Origin: Aphis gossypii
Taxonomy: Eukaryota > Arthropoda > Insecta > Hemiptera > Aphididae
Direction: 5' to 3'
DNA length: 64,000 nucleotides
NCBI RefSeq assembly: GCF_020184175.1
Contig: NC_065531.1
Location: 23,271,213 to 23,335,212 of the forward strand
Shown here: one piece after another, positions 1 to 15,300 of the stretch
Layout: each line of letters opens with the position of its first letter
Position numbering within the stretch: the stretch's first letter is position 1
The notes under the pieces: generated by a model
The model's database searches: none
Told to the model about the DNA's origin: nothing
What the model saw: only the letters and a program-made list of their open reading frames with translations
Translations under genes and position numbers: made by a program

Positions 1-715
1 TGTCATTAAAAAAAAACAAGAAGCGGATACAGGTAGGTATAGATAGGTAGTAAATACTCGTGGCCCAAGCGTTCAATTTTAAACAATAACTCAAACAGCC
101 AAAAAACAAACATTATTTTCATTTTTTTTTTTTTTTTTCATTTTTTTTTTTTTTTTACCTATATAGGTATTAGGTATATTAATCATCATATAGGGGCCAT
201 TTCGTAAAACCTGACAATCTGTTACAAAAACTCCCTGAAACTAAATCCACAACCCGACTTCTGGTCAATCGGATGAAATTTTTTAACCTTTGGAAATTTA
301 TCCAAACAATAGGTAAAATCAAACAGAATTTCGTTAATTTAAATCAGTGTAATTAATGAAAGTATGTGCATTTCTTAAAGCAAAGAATAAAATGTAATAC
401 AAAAAGAAAAGAAAACTCGAATCTAAATGTACCTAAAATCGAACAACCCCAAAACTTTGATCAAGTGTAGCACACGCACAAGCACACACATATAATTGTA
501 TATATAACAACCCATTAACATATAACTTAAAGATAGGTATTTAATTATAGAGTGTGTTTCAATTTAAAACGCAATATTGTAAAGGATCGAGTAAACGATA
601 ACGGGCTCTTGATTACCACGCATTAGTAACAAAGGACACGCTTAGTTTATTATGCTCACACTATGCCGTGAATCGTGATCGTAATATTATACATAATATA
701 CCGGGTAACCCATTT
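1..715. other. AT-rich intergenic sequence with poly-T runs
   Basis: I see no gene here. The stretch is AT-rich with two long T runs at about 122-156 and scattered short A runs. No ORF of interest and no recognisable repeat ends were found. Confidence 0.6.
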
Positions 716-1270
716 AAGAGTAGGATACTAATTATTTCTAAAACGTTAATATTATTAGTTTCAATTTATTTTTTTAATATTATTTCAAGCGGTTGAAAAC
801 AACATATTTTACTTATTTTTATCGTTATCTATTTTTAATTTTTTTATGACAAATACCTATGCATTTTTTTTAATTCTTAATTTTAAAGCAGAATGTTTTG
901 TGAAAAATGTCATGACATAAACATTTAATATTTAACAAGTAGCTTATGATAAGTATTTATATTATATACGTTTATTATAATCATTGTAAGTTGAGCGATA
1001 ACTGAAGTACTCCATAAAACGTTGGTCCACTACTAAGCTCAATAATATTTATAAATCGAAATACCCCAAAAAATATTTTGCTTCAAAATATAAAACTAAA
1101 AATGTATGTCATCACTAAAAATAATAAGAAACTTCAAAAACATATAACGATAAAAAATATATATTTTTTAAAAAATGTTATTTTGTAACAACTTAAAATT
1201 ACCTATGAAAAAAAAATTCTCAAAAACGTTTGTGTTTTCTGAAATAATAATTGTAAATGGAACACTCCGT
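716..1270. repeat. Palindromic MITE-like element, copy A (degenerate)
   Basis: The left half read forward resembles the right half read as reverse complement. Shared landmarks are TTTTTATCGTTAT (left about 818, complement on the right about 1143), AAAGCAGAAT / AAGCAAAAT, and a centre near 1010-1040 with ACTCCATAAAACGTTGG. The right end reads CACTCCGTATA. The copy is diverged and its left boundary is approximate. It shares arm motifs with the element at 1674-2262, so the two are probably paralogous copies of one non-autonomous family. I could not assign a superfamily or find a target-site duplication. Confidence 0.55.
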
Positions 1271-1673
1271 ATAAACCATACATATACGCATTAAGTTTTA
1301 AAATTACGGTTAATGTTACATAAAGACTCTACAACCTCCAAAGTGTATGCATAAACATAATAACTATGTTTATACCAATAAGCGTTGTGTACATGTACCT
1401 AATATCTAAAATAGAAGTACAAAAAGCTATTCGTGATACGGAAATTCACAAAAATAAAAATGTAGTTCACAGTGTGGTATTACATTGTAATACTGATGTT
1501 GCTGAAACTATATAGGACGGAATATAAAATAAACTTAATTCATTTTCCACATTTTTCGTAAAAATAAACGGCAGTGAGATAGCAGATATAACGTAGGAAA
1601 AATATATTATAAATAGGATAGTTAATAATTAAAATCGACGGAACTGCTTGATTTATATAAATATATATATATA

Positions 1674-2262
1674 TAGTGATTCTCTTATCAAACTTTATTT
1701 CAAAATATATTTTTTAATATTTTTATCGTTATAATTTTTTAAGTTTTTAACTTTTTTGAATAACTTCATACATTTTTAATTTCTTATTCTAAAGCAGAAT
1801 ATTTTTCAAGATATTTCGATACACATAAATCAAAATTCGGATGAGTAGTTTATGAGTAATAATTTATAACTTATAAATATTTAAAGTTTACGAGTAGGTG
1901 ATCGGAGTAGTAGAGCAACATTTTGTGGAATTTCACCACTTCACTCTCCTCGTCAAAAACTTTAAATACTTGGGACTTATAAGCTACTCGTCCAAATTTC
2001 GATTTTTATGTATCAAAATACTTAAAAATACTAATAAATACTAAAATACTAAAATAAAAGTATAATGCTAAAATATTCTGCTTCAGAATATGAAATTAAA
2101 AATTAATGGTATCATTCTAAAAAGTAAAAAAATTAAAAATTATAACGAAAAAAATATTAAAAATAATATTGTTTTATTTTGACCGAAAATCATATTAAAA
2201 TTTTTTTTAAAAAGTTGATAGATTTTGAAATATTGAATGTTATTTGATAAAAGAATCACTCA
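1674..2262. repeat. Long-inverted-repeat MITE-like element, copy B
   Basis: The left end AGTGATTCTCTTATCAAA mirrors the right end TTGATAAAAGAATCACT. Arms of roughly 280 bp are imperfect inverted repeats sharing ATCGTTATAATTTTT, TTCTAAAGCAGAATATTTT and GAGTAGTTTATGAGT-like segments, meeting near 1930. It lacks an ORF, so it is non-autonomous. Copy A at 716-1270 has the same arm order, and a lone similar end (GAAAGAATCACTCTGTATG) lies near 35204-35222. Flanking AT repeats hide any target duplication. Confidence 0.7.
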
Positions 2263-3574
2263 GTATATATTTATACATTAGCATATTACCTAAAATATTA
2301 TACACCCACAGTGAACGATATAAACGCGGCATATAAAGATAATTACCATTAATTTAAATTAATATTAACTTTTTTATTTGAACGGAACTATAAAAAATGT
2401 TTGATAAATTGTGTGTGCCGTATGACAACATTTCCAACTAACCCTGCAAAATATAGGTACACACACACATAACACGATACATAATCACAATTTATAAACT
2501 AACTGATATCTAATTTGAATGCTGAAGCAATTATTAAGGACCGCCAAATCAACCTACCGAAAAATACAATTTTACATACATAATATATTATTAGAACTTG
2601 GAACTCGTGGTTTTTGTGTACGAATTCTTTATATTGCAGATGGCGTACTGAATATATGCTACATATACGTACAATAAACTGTGTGGTATATTATATAACA
2701 TAATAGAAACGGTATTGAAACTTCCACGCCTTCAATAATATACGTAAAATTATAATATCTTTTTTTTTTAAAGAAAATGTAAACATCAACAACCACCGAA
2801 GTGTATTAATGGTTGTCTAGGCGTGGAGTATAGACACTCACTCGTAGGTATACATACACATTATATAATATTTATATTGTGTTCCCTCTCCATGTGAGCG
2901 ATTTGACCGGAAATTAAAGTAAGTTTGCATAACGCACAAACCCTTGTATCTTATATAAAAATACATATAATACATATATTATATATATATCGAGAAAAAA
3001 CCCCGTTAAAATTATACCAATATAATATATATATACAAGTTTATAATATGTGTGTGTATATGTGATGTTTGAAAACGAATAATAATTCGTTGTACGCTTC
3101 ACGTTATATTATACTAGTACCTATGCTACTTAAAGTGCATTAAATCAATGTTCAAACCCATTTTATATCTTATTAATCACGCGCCATGTATATTATACAA
3201 TATAATAATATTACATCGAATGAGCCCCTCACTCCGAATTTAGGGTTTCCGAAGAATAACTGGACACACGCTTCGTAGACATAGATGCAAGATGCAACAC
3301 GTCATATATTATATTATATAAATGTATATTATAAATACAAGGTGAATCGCGGTTTTCCAATAATTTCACATTCCCATAATCCCATACCATTACTGTGATA
3401 ATTAACAGATGATAAAAAAGAGAAATGTGACCCACCCGCAGCACGCACAAATACATGCATATATTATAGATAACTTACGTGATATGTATGGCAATAAGGC
3501 CGAGATAAAAGATAATTTGTATCAACATAACATTAAAGGTACCTATAGTATGTAGTTTATCAACGTTCCGCGGT
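2263..3574. other. Intergenic AT-rich DNA and presumed ETFDH 3' UTR
   Basis: No gene is visible between repeat B and the ETFDH stop codon. The part just below 3575 should hold the ETFDH 3' UTR on the minus strand, but I found no decisive polyadenylation signal. Short ORFs on the minus strand here are rich in Tyr and Ile codons, as expected from random AT-rich sequence. Confidence 0.5.
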
Positions 3575-6268
3575 TTACATGCCGTTGTAAGCGGGACCGC
3601 CGCCGGGTTCAGGCACCACCCAATTGATATTCTGCGTGGGATCTTTGATGTCACAAGTCTTGCAGTGGATGCAATTTTGAGCGTTTATTTGCAACCGATC
3701 ACCTGTGCCTTCCTCGATTGGTACATATTCGTAAACTCCTATAAAATAAAAATAAAATTGTTTGAAAATATCTTATACATATTATATTATAGTATATAGG
3801 TATATAATTTATCGACCGTCATATTAACGTATAATTATAAAAGCTGCATATCTATACATATTCATTATATAGGATGTTATTATATTATTTTTTTCCAAAA
3901 TTCAGAATAATAAACAGTGTTTTAATATTTTATTGTTATATAACTCTTCTAATCTAAATTTTAGTATAATGATAATAAAACAATAAAAAAACTATTCGTT
4001 TTTAAAATATCAAATTAACTCTTTTAAAAAATATATATATTTAAAATTTAATAAAATTAAAACATAGCAATAAATATGTAATATCAGACCTAGTATAAGA
4101 CCTATTAATAGTATTTAGTTTTATCTGTACGCGCACAGTATTCACTGCATATACATCATTGTATAAAACGATATATTGATTAGTTTTTTTAATTTGATTT
4201 ATATTTATAATTATTTTACGATCAAAAGCATGAATAAGTTTAACATGAAATTAAGTCAAATTTATTTCCTATGAACTATGATGATATTATAAAATTATTA
4301 CCTCACTAACTTTTAAAATAATATATATTAAGATCAAATAACAAGAATATATATTTATCACAACTTACAATTGATATTTGTAAATACTCTAAAAATTGAA
4401 AATTAAGAAATTATTTACGAACATTCTAACTCTAGCAAACAAATACGATTTGAACATTCTTTTGCCAAAGTCATATTATTTTTAACTAGGTTAAATTAAG
4501 ATCCTTCAGTAAAAAAAACTAATTTAACCTTCGGATGACCGAAATATACTGTTTTTACGCAATACAAAGCATATGCGTAGGTACTGGTGTTTAAAGTAAC
4601 TTTTAACCTTTGATTAATTATTTTATAGTGCACATTCAAACTAAAATTTTTACTCTGAACAAATAATATCTTTACGAAAATATTTCAGAAAAAATATTAT
4701 TTATTAGTACTTGAAATTTGGTTGGCGATGTTTTATATAATTCCATTGTAACAATTTTAACACGGTAAAGTTAAGTCGAAGCACGGTGTATCTTAAGTTA
4801 GGTTATTATACCTTAGCATAACGCGTATTTATAAAAATAACCAGTATTTAATTGTAATAGGAATAGATCACATTTTAATGTTATTAAATTATAAACAATT
4901 TAAAGCAAAATTTAAATATATGACAAAAAAATATTTTTTTAACCACGTATATACGGCCGGAACAGACTGTTTTGACGTAAAATGGTTTTATAAAAATAAG
5001 GTTTTCACTCAGCTAAAGGGGTCGGCGGACGAGATTGTTATAAGTGAATAAAGTTCCACCAAAGGTCAAATTTGAGAACAGACGCTTGTACAAAAACTTA
5101 AATCGTAAAAATGATATTATTTTTTTATAATTTGAAAATATACAATACAAGTGTCTATAACATAAAAAAAAATAATGTGATGCAATAACAATATTATTTA
5201 TCTCGGATACTAAACGAATTACACATTGAGTGAATTAATTATCATATAATAAAAAAACAAAAAAACCAGCTTTTAAGAGGTTCTAAATAAGCAATTTCTA
5301 GAATTTTTAGAAAACTAACATACCCCTCGTGATAAGGGATTTAAACTAATTTAAAGCAATGATATTCTTTCTAACTTTGTCTAATACACACGCAACAAAC
5401 ATTAGATGTGTTCTATACGTCACCGATCGATTAAGTAAAGTGATAAGAATTCTGATAACAGATTTTCATTTTTCATCTAGTCTACTTAACCTATCCAATT
5501 GGTTAATTTTATCCCCAAAGGCCAAAATCCTAAAAAATGTAAATTAAAAAAGTATGAATTAAAAAAAAATTTATACCTATACTTATATTTTTATAAAATA
5601 GATAAGTTATTATAACAATCGATAGTCATACAAATTATTTTACATTATTCAAGTATTATCAGAAGCATTTTTAATTATTTTTATTTTTAATAAAACTATT
5701 AAGTTATATAAATAATTAAAAACTTTCTAAATATCCAAAAAAAGTTTTTGATAAAACACAGATAATATTATTCTTCATAACTGCTCTATAATAATTATTA
5801 AGTAATAATAATTTAAGTTCAATAAAATAACCACAATGAGTAAAATGCGGAAAAAATCTTTTATACTATAATATTATATATGCATATAAGACAGAGAAGA
5901 AATGTTAACTGCGCTCTCAAACAATAATTAATCACAAAAAATTATAAACGCTTCAATTAATACGTTCGACATATTCGATTAACGACCTTAACACGTTACT
6001 ATGATGCTAAATGCTGATTAGTAACAAATAATAATCGCAATTTATACTACAGTAGACTGACTACAAGAATAGACGAAATTCTAATCTGTAAATAATTACG
6101 GTTTAAATTCACCACCACTGTACGGTATTTGGAATAGTAGAATTACCAAATTAAGTCACGAATGAACTGGCGAAACGTTAATTTTGTTTTTGTAAATCCT
6201 CGGAACATAATATTACACATAGATAATAAGCAGAAAACGAGCATCAATGGTGAATCGTTCATTGTAAT

Positions 6269-6300
<32 letters not shown>

Positions 6301-9300
6301 TCTTAATTCTTATATTATTTATAGGTACCAGCTAGTGATTTAATTTACTTACTTTAATAAAATAGCTCTATAATAGGATGAATAATGTTTGAATACATTA
6401 TAATATAGTCTAGTGTACCATAATAATATGAAATTATTTCAGCCTTATGATGTACATAGGTACCAACACATAATATACTAACTAATATTATAGTACTATA
6501 ACTATAACTGCTATTTTACGGAATTAAAATAATAACCCAGAGAAGCCGGGTGGTCAATGTAATGCCTTATAATTAGACTAAATACCTACCTATTTTTTAC
6601 AGTAATAATTATTTTAAATACAATTTTAATGCGATTGAAATTAAATTCATAAACCAACAGATAACAGCATATTATTTCATTTTGAATTATAGTCACATAA
6701 AATGTTTTTGAAACGTTACGATACGATTTCAAAAATCGGTTGTTAGAAAAATACTTATACTCTATCCAGAGAAGAAAGCACCATCGAACGTTTTTTATTA
6801 TAATATTTTTTTTCATATTAATCATTATTTTTCAATTTTATTTTCGATAAAATATCTGATTTATAAAAATATTATTACGTTACGATAAAATAATTCTTGT
6901 TAACTTTTTTCATTTGAACTTCAATTTAACGACTTACTACAATATAACAATATAACGTGCATATAAGTAAAAGCATCTTGTAAATAACATTAATAATTAA
7001 AACATTTTGTCTTAAAGCGTATTTAAATAAATAGTATAACTATAACAGCACAGCAATAATTTATGAAAAAGTAAGTTCAAAACTTATTACCAAGTACAAC
7101 TATCTACGGATCGATATTTAACGGTATAACCCTATCAGTATATGTGTATGTATACAAATAACACGGCCGTTATTGTATAACAGTTTCTTGTTCACCGAGG
7201 GAATATTAAGTCCTGGGTTTTCCCACAACATAAACTAGTATGAAGGAAAGCGCATACACGTATAGCCTGCCCCAGAGCTAGACAATAAATTAAAATCAAT
7301 TTGCTACTTATACATGGCCTAGTAATAGTCAGAATTAAGGAAGACAGATGCGAAGAGGTCGTAATATCCAGAAACTTCACCCCTTCGGGTGTAGCATCCC
7401 GCGATATAAAAAACTAAAAAAAAAAATACATTACATTTTACATATTTGCATTTTTATGAATACGAAATTAACGAGATATTAAATTTTATAGGCTTAATGC
7501 TCAAATACAGACCCTCAACCTCGGAACTATATAACTGCAGTCGTTGTAGTACCGACGACTCAATTGTACAGCAACACTATAATAATGCATAAATATAATA
7601 TAATAACTGTATTTTTATTTTTTATAGTAACGAATAACGGCAAAGCCACAGTCGTGTAAACTAAAATTTAAAAGTAGATAATATATGCATGCAAATATTT
7701 TATACATAATAATCTATAAAAAAAAAATTATACGTCAATACCTAGAGAACTATTTGAGAGATCGTTGCAAATTTATACGGTTCACACTTAAGAACGTACA
7801 ATATGCATATTGCATATGCAGATCACTCGCCATAGTGCTTATGTAATTAATAATTAATATTAATTATAATAAAACAACCAATAATTTTATTCTATATTAT
7901 CAAAAACTATCAAAATAATAAATATTTGTTTATTTTTAAAATATCTCTATTTTACATTTTTACTCCCCTACTCAACCATCCGAGTACTAATTACTTATCA
8001 CACAATTAATAACCAATATAATATATAAATTTTGAAATATTTGAATATATTATGTATTATGTATATAATATAAATTATTAAACTTAAATAATTAAGAATT
8101 TCTAAAATAATAAATAAAATCAAAACGACAGTTTCAAAAATGACAATATTATGTCATACATACACGATTACGGAAAATCACAACTTGGTCGGAATATTAC
8201 CTAGCTAATAATAAATCTAACCTATGAATAGCAAAACGCGTTAAAAATAAAAAGCTAAAAAACACTAAACTCTAATCATAATAATTAATACAAATTAATA
8301 TATTACGATAAAACCTCTTTGTTATTAAATTCACAATGGTACATGGTGGGTATACGGTATACCTGTATAGCAACTGTATTGTATTAATGTATCATACATA
8401 TTTATACTTAATGTAAAGTAGTTGGACGAGAGTTTAAATATCGTATCATAATGGCTGCGACTGTTTAATATAATAATACGCATGTACAATCACACACACA
8501 TCACACACGGTGGCTCATACACGACGTGTGTGTGTATTATATAATATGATGATTGACAATGCATCCCTCGGTCCGACGTACAATAATAATAATAATAATA
8601 CGTGTTTTTGGCACATCTGCTCAACTTTAACTATACCCCAGTATAGCCCGGGGACGATACGCATGGGATCACAGCCGCCGTCCCGTCCTATGCGCATATA
8701 TTATATTATTATATACCCTTCCATTATTTTTACGTTTCATAAACGACGTTAACACAAAACGCGCTCTCGACGGGGTCGCGACTCGCGTGACGATGTGCAG
8801 CCAATTCAATATCGTATTGTACAACGTACCTAAATACATATACAATGCATCAAAATTACAATATTCGACACTTGTAAAATAACCCAAACCGAAAACACGA
8901 CGGGCAATCTGTCGACGACAAAATGGAAAACAGATCTGCGTCACTATACTATTAATATTATTAATACTGTTGTTGTTGTTGAGATGAGGGGCCGTGGCAT
9001 TACGTTATTGCGCGAGGCGACTGGCGAGTATTAAACATTAAACTACACGAGGCACAAATTGTATAGGTACCGTTCAGCGAGCGACTGCAGGCACAATCGG
9101 TAGAGATAACGGATATGTAACTGACACTTTTCCATACAGCGATCGAACAGTCCTGAATACTCGTAGGTAGTCCCTAGATGGCTAGACGAGGTTTAATCAA
9201 ATTTTAGAAAAATTTTTAATTTTTTAAACAAAAGTTACATTTGAATAAGCAAACAAATTTGTATTAGGTACCCCTCTATTAGCATATTTTTGTTCCTGTA

Positions 9301-12300
9301 TCCTACAATAAAATTTACCTATAGTGCAAAATATAATATTAAATTAAAATCATAAAACATAAACATGATCAAACCTAATACTTCTAAAAAGCAAAAAATA
9401 AAAATTGTATTGAGTTGTTTAACTGTATTTCTATTTAAATAGATTCTAATTTGTATATATCAACAAATCGTTCTATTTTACATAGTTTAAAATAAAAATA
9501 CTTATCAAACGTTTTTTGAGGAACTTTAAGATTCCTTTTATTTGTGGTCATGATAGTTACAGTAGACGCCACTTAAAATACTCACGCCACTAGCTGATAT
9601 AAGGTTCAATCGCTTATTAGACTCACAATTGTCTAGTCCGGACGAATTCAAATACATTATAAAAAATCCGGTTATATAAATGGTAAAAAATAAATATTTT
9701 TGGTTAAAATTTAGAAATAAATTGGTTTTGAAAAATCACATATTTTTGTTGGTCATTAGTAATCATAACTTATTCGTTATTACTAATTTCAATTCATGCT
9801 TCATAATGTGTGTATAGTGTATGTACAATAAATGTTATCGCATTTTACATTTATCACAGCTATTGTATTATCTGATTTAATTTATTTACTAATAAGTAAA
9901 ATGTATTAAAGTAGATTAAAGTAAAAGCAAAATGTGTAATAAAATAAAACTCATAAATAAATAAAAATTGTGTTAGATTCATTTGATTACATGTCTCACT
10001 TTTTACCAGTCCCAAAATGAGTCATAAGCGGTGTGTCTACTGTAAATATATAGGTAAGTTTGTAAATTACAATATTAAAAGTACTTTGAGCAACATTACA
10101 ACGCAACTTAAACACTTTAAATTAAAAAAAATAGCAAGTTCTAAAATAATAAAACAATATTATTTTTTTTTTTATGAGCTATAGCTTAAGAGCCTATAAC
10201 TTAAATTCTTTGTGGACATAGTCAAAAACAATTGTTTTCAAGTAACAAAAAAATATCAAATTTTTGTCAAACGACTTTATACAACTATATAAAAAATAAT
10301 GCAAAAGGAATAATATTAATCTACTACAAACATTGACAAATTTATATGTAAAAATAAGCCACTGCATTGACTATGCTTTATGCCTTATGGTAACATTTTA
10401 TAGGTTTTATTATATTAAAAAGCGATCATTTATGCAATACCTACTTTAGTTGCTATATTATGCATACAATATATTTTATGGTACATAATATGAAATCAGT
10501 GAAATTGTAAATTCTCAAAGGTTTATAAAATTGTCTTTATGTTAATTTTCTAGTTTTTAATTTTATATCATCAAACAAACACATAAGTTAATTAATTAAA
10601 CTAACAGCTAATAACTAACATTAGGTACATATATTATATATATATATCAGTGGCGTATATAGGTTTTTATTTCTTAGGGGGCCAATTATATATTTGGATT
10701 TCTTCAGAAAAATTCTATGTCATTCCATGTCAAAAATAACAATTTTTAATAAATGCATTTTTCATTTCGGGAGGGGCCCAGGCCCCATAAATACACCACT
10801 GGTATATATCAATAAATGAGTTGTAGACATAAATTAATTTTACTTTTTGTCACATAATAGTTATAAATGTGTTTAACCACAAACTAAAATTTATATCTAA
10901 CCGTATCTTTAACTACTGTTATTGCTCTATAAAATATTGATTTAATTTAAAATTTATTTAAAAATACTATATATGTTAATCTTGTTTTATTTTGATAAAT
11001 ATTTTTCTAATAACTAATTTAAATGTTTTTTAGTCCAGTATTCAAACTAAATTCTATCAATACAATGGATTAAATTATTGATATATTATTATAGCACATG
11101 ATATAATATGCATAGCTGGAATACATATTATCATCTCAGTATCTAGCTCACTTGATTTAATAACTTAATATGGTATGTTAATTATATCCATAAAAAATAC
11201 ACAACTTAAACAAAATAATTTATAATTATAAAAATGTGTTTTCTGGATTCTAAATAAAATCTAAAACATGGAAAAGTTTATTCTATTAATTATACCATTG
11301 ATACTATAGCATAAACAAAATGCAAACCACAATCAGATGATTTGAATAATACATAACATAACTTACTCAATATATCTCTTCCTTATATTAAACAAAATTA
11401 AAATATTAATGAATTATAACTTATTTGGCATGTCAAACATTCCTAAATTATTGAAGAGCTTTCAAGTTTAAATTCTGTAAAATGTCTGTTTAAATGTTCG
11501 ATTTAATTTAGTGAAAATCGATACAGTTATTGCCATCTATTGGCTAAAATTAGAACTACTTGTGAATAATAATAATTTATGTTTATCATAATTCATAATA
11601 GTATAAATAATATATTATACATATAATACAATAACACATACAGTAAAACATTTTTTTTTCTTAACAAAACAACTAGTTAAAAAAACAGTTATAATATAAT
11701 ATAGATTATTTTAATTGAAAATGTACCAAATATTTTTTAGCTACACAGTGCCCTATGTTTAGTTTTTTAAATTAAAATGTCTTTTGGTTGAGGATTTATT
11801 TAAAATTCATAAAAATAATTTATTTTTATTAATTTTTTGTAACATTTTTTATCAGTTACTAAACAATTTTTTTTTTAAATTCCTTACAGTACAAAACATG
11901 TCCATGTTTAATGTTTACCCAACATGGGATAGATTTTAAATTTGTGAATACATTAATTGGTCTTTCATTTGTAACCAAGTTCAGTGACAGACTACAGTAC
12001 TGTTTAGTAGATGTAAAAGTAGAATTAAATATAACAATATGAATGTATCACATATTATTAGCTATCTAATAATATAGTTACAGACTACAGTGGCAACAGG
12101 AAAGTGGGTGGTATAATTGTAACACCTCAACTCTATAACTGTCATGACAATTAATATTATAATCAATATAATCAAATCTAATACATTATTATATTATCAT
12201 TTTGTTGTAATAAAAAGAATGGTTGATGGTAAAAATATACCATTTGCTTCAAAGGCTCAAACAGTTCACACCACCACTGCTTAATTATATACCTATAATT

Positions 12301-15300
12301 ATGAATTATTTTATGTTTACTAATCACTAGTATACACTATTTATGGTAAGTAAATTCTTAAATCTGTTTATAGTTAAATTACAAATATTCTTACCTGCAG
12401 GACAAAATCTGCCTTCTGGACCATCATAAAGATTAAGATTTGTGTTCACAGGAACAGAATCATCCAATAATGTTAAATGGGCAGGTTGATCTCCTTCGTG
12501 ATTTGTGCCAGTTAATGCAACAGAAGACAAAATATCAAAGCTTATTTTTCCATCAGGTTTTGGATACTCAATAACAGAAACTTCAGTCTTCGGTTTCAGT
12601 CTTTCATTATCAGGAACTTACATATATCATGAAAATATATTTATAATAAACAGTTAAGTGAATAAAAAGTTTTATACATACCTCCATGGCTGAGTGTCCA
12701 AGGTTCTTTTCCTTTAACAACAAGTGTAAATCCAGAATATGCCATACCTCCAAACAATCCAAGTTTAGTATGGAATGATGGTCGAACATTTCTTACTTGT
12801 TTCAAATCTGACCATATCCAACTGTTTTTTACTTTTTCTTCATAGTCTTTAGGTTCCAGTCCTGTTTAAATGTATAAAATAATAAACTTATTTATATTTT
12901 ATATGTGTAAAACGATTAGACATAACTTTTTAAAGTAAAAATAATAAATTGAAGTTCTAAAAATATTTAATTTAAATTACTATAAAAATCTACATCCTAC
13001 CATTTATTATTGAGTATAATATTTTAATAGGCATTAGACACTTTAAACAATTATTATTTGAGTAAATACTTCATAATTTAATAAAAACATTATTTTATTA
13101 TATCTCTAATATTATCTACGAAATAAGTTACCATTTATTTAATAGTCTTTTGATTATATAAAAATATATTTATAAGTAATCTGATTGGTACAAATTAAAT
13201 TACAAGCTATATTTTTACATGGAGACCAAATTAAAAAATAATTATTCAGTATTGAAACCCGTCTTCTAAAAAATGCATTGATATACTTATGAATTACAGT
13301 ACATTCATATAATATGGAAATAAAAATTTACCAGTAGTTTCATTTGTTTCAGATGTATTAAATATGGTGTCAAAAGTTGATTCAGCAGCAAGCATGCCAG
13401 ATTTCATTGCATAATGAGTACCTTTGATTTTTGGTACATTTAAAAATCCAGCAGTACAACCAATTAAAGCACCGCCAGGAAAAGAAAGTTTTGGAATAGA
13501 CTGAAAACCTCCTTCATTAAGAGCTCTAGCACCATACGCAATCCTGTATAAGAAAAAATAATAATTTTATCCATTTATTGCTAATATATTATTTATAAGT
13601 AATCATTATAAATTAACCTTTTACCATCCTCAAACAAAGGTTGGACATGAGGGTGATGTTTAAATCTTTGAAACTCTCTAAAAGGAGATAAGTATGGATT
13701 ACTATAATCAAGTCCAACAACAAAACCAACAGCAACAAGAGGAGTGGATTCGTTCAAATGATAAATAAAGGAGCCACCATAAGTATTTTTGTCCTAAAAA
13801 TAAAAATCACAATTTAATTTAAACATTTACAAATATAAATAAATATATTAATGTATTTTATAATTTTATAAGAAAAATAACGCAATTCAAGTATTTAATA
13901 ACATTAATATTTTATCGCTAAAAATAAATAATTGGTAAATACAAAATAATACAATTTAAATTCTACCTTATTTAATTAAAACTGAATTATTTAACATTAA
14001 ACTATCTTATACTAAATGTTGGACACTTAATCACTTCTAATATAACAAATTATCAAATAAAATTATTTAAAATTTCAAGATAAATATAAAAAATATAGCA
14101 ATCATAGTAAATTATGATTTTTGAAATTTAAAAGTAAGAAACTATTTCACAGTACATGTATCAAGATTAATCAAAAGTGTACCTTATCATTGAGTAAGTC
14201 AATGAATTAAATGTGTTCAATTTGAATTTAGTAATAATAATTGCATGATATGAAAAAAAAATCTGAGTAGAGACAATCTGTCAGCCTATAACTAAGAATA
14301 TTTAGTTAATTTTTATAATTCTATCATAGTAATTTATTTAACTGTTGGTAATACAGTAGCCAATAGGTTGAATTAATTTTTGCTTGAAACATTTAATTTA
14401 TTATTTTACATATTATTGTTAATAAATATCAAGTTCTATAACATCTTAAAACAATATGGTTAAAATCGAAATTATAAGTATCTACAATGATTCATTTAAG
14501 ATCTAACCTGGTCACTCTATAATAGGTAATAAAATAACCGACAAACAATTGCCACTAACAATAATAAAACTTCTTTAATTAAAAAAAAATCATATGACTA
14601 AAAAAAATTTATCAACGTTATCACTAAAAATAAAAGGCTAAGTGTTTGGAACAAACAAAACACAAAATAAAACAAGATCAAAAATTATATTAATTGATGG
14701 ATGAACCCAAATTTCATATAGCTAAGAAGATACCATCCTTAAAAAATTATGTATTGATCACACCAGATTTCTGAAAGCCAGAGATGAACCCCTCAATATC
14801 ATATCTGCAAAACTGAACTTTTTGTTAAAACGTCACAAATTTAAATATCGAATAACACCAAAAGCGCCAAAATATTTTAAAAAATATTTCATATCAAGTA
14901 AATGCCAAAATGATTATTTAATGAAAATTTCAAGTATCTATGAATATTTAATTTTTAATAACAGTAAAACAATAAAATCAATTTTTTCAAAAAACCAGTT
15001 TTGAGTACCTAATGTAAAAGGGCGCCAATCCTACATAATGCTATCTTCAACTTACTTAAATACAACATGGGAAATTTACTTATAAAGAATCTATTTTATC
15101 CTGATAGCTTTAATATTGAAATCAAATTACTTAATATTAAACTTACAGGTAAATAACTAGGATATCTTATACTAGACTGTATCTTATACATCTTATACTC
15201 TAGAATATCTACTATAACTTTCTCATTTTAAAATGAGTTAAAGCCATGTAAAATATTACATGATTAAAATACGCATAACTTGCTTGAAAATTATAATGTT

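Larger units (their letters stand above)
3739..12394 (-). other. ETFDH intron 10 (8.7 kb)
   Basis: This intron separates the last ETFDH exon from the rest. It contains an (AT)n microsatellite near 6279-6300, a CpG-richer block at about 8440-9130 with an AAT-type repeat at 8579-8599, a Tc1/mariner-like repeat at 9560-10042 and an hAT-type MITE at 10648-10801. I found no coding exon in it. The ORFs in the CpG-richer block do not resemble any protein I know. Confidence 0.75.

Noticed and set aside
6586..6825. 79-codon minus-strand ORF in ETFDH intron 10
   Set aside because: Composition is that of random AT-rich sequence; including it would break the ETFDH frame, which is already complete without it.
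8510..8944. ORFs of 60-91 codons on both strands in the CpG-richer block of ETFDH intron 10
   Set aside because: They overlap each other on opposite strands, include simple AAT repeats, and show no family resemblance.
14822..15004. 60-codon plus-strand ORF upstream of the LINE fragment
   Set aside because: Lys/Phe/Ile-rich with no recognisable LINE or other domain; I could not connect it with the RNase H fragment.
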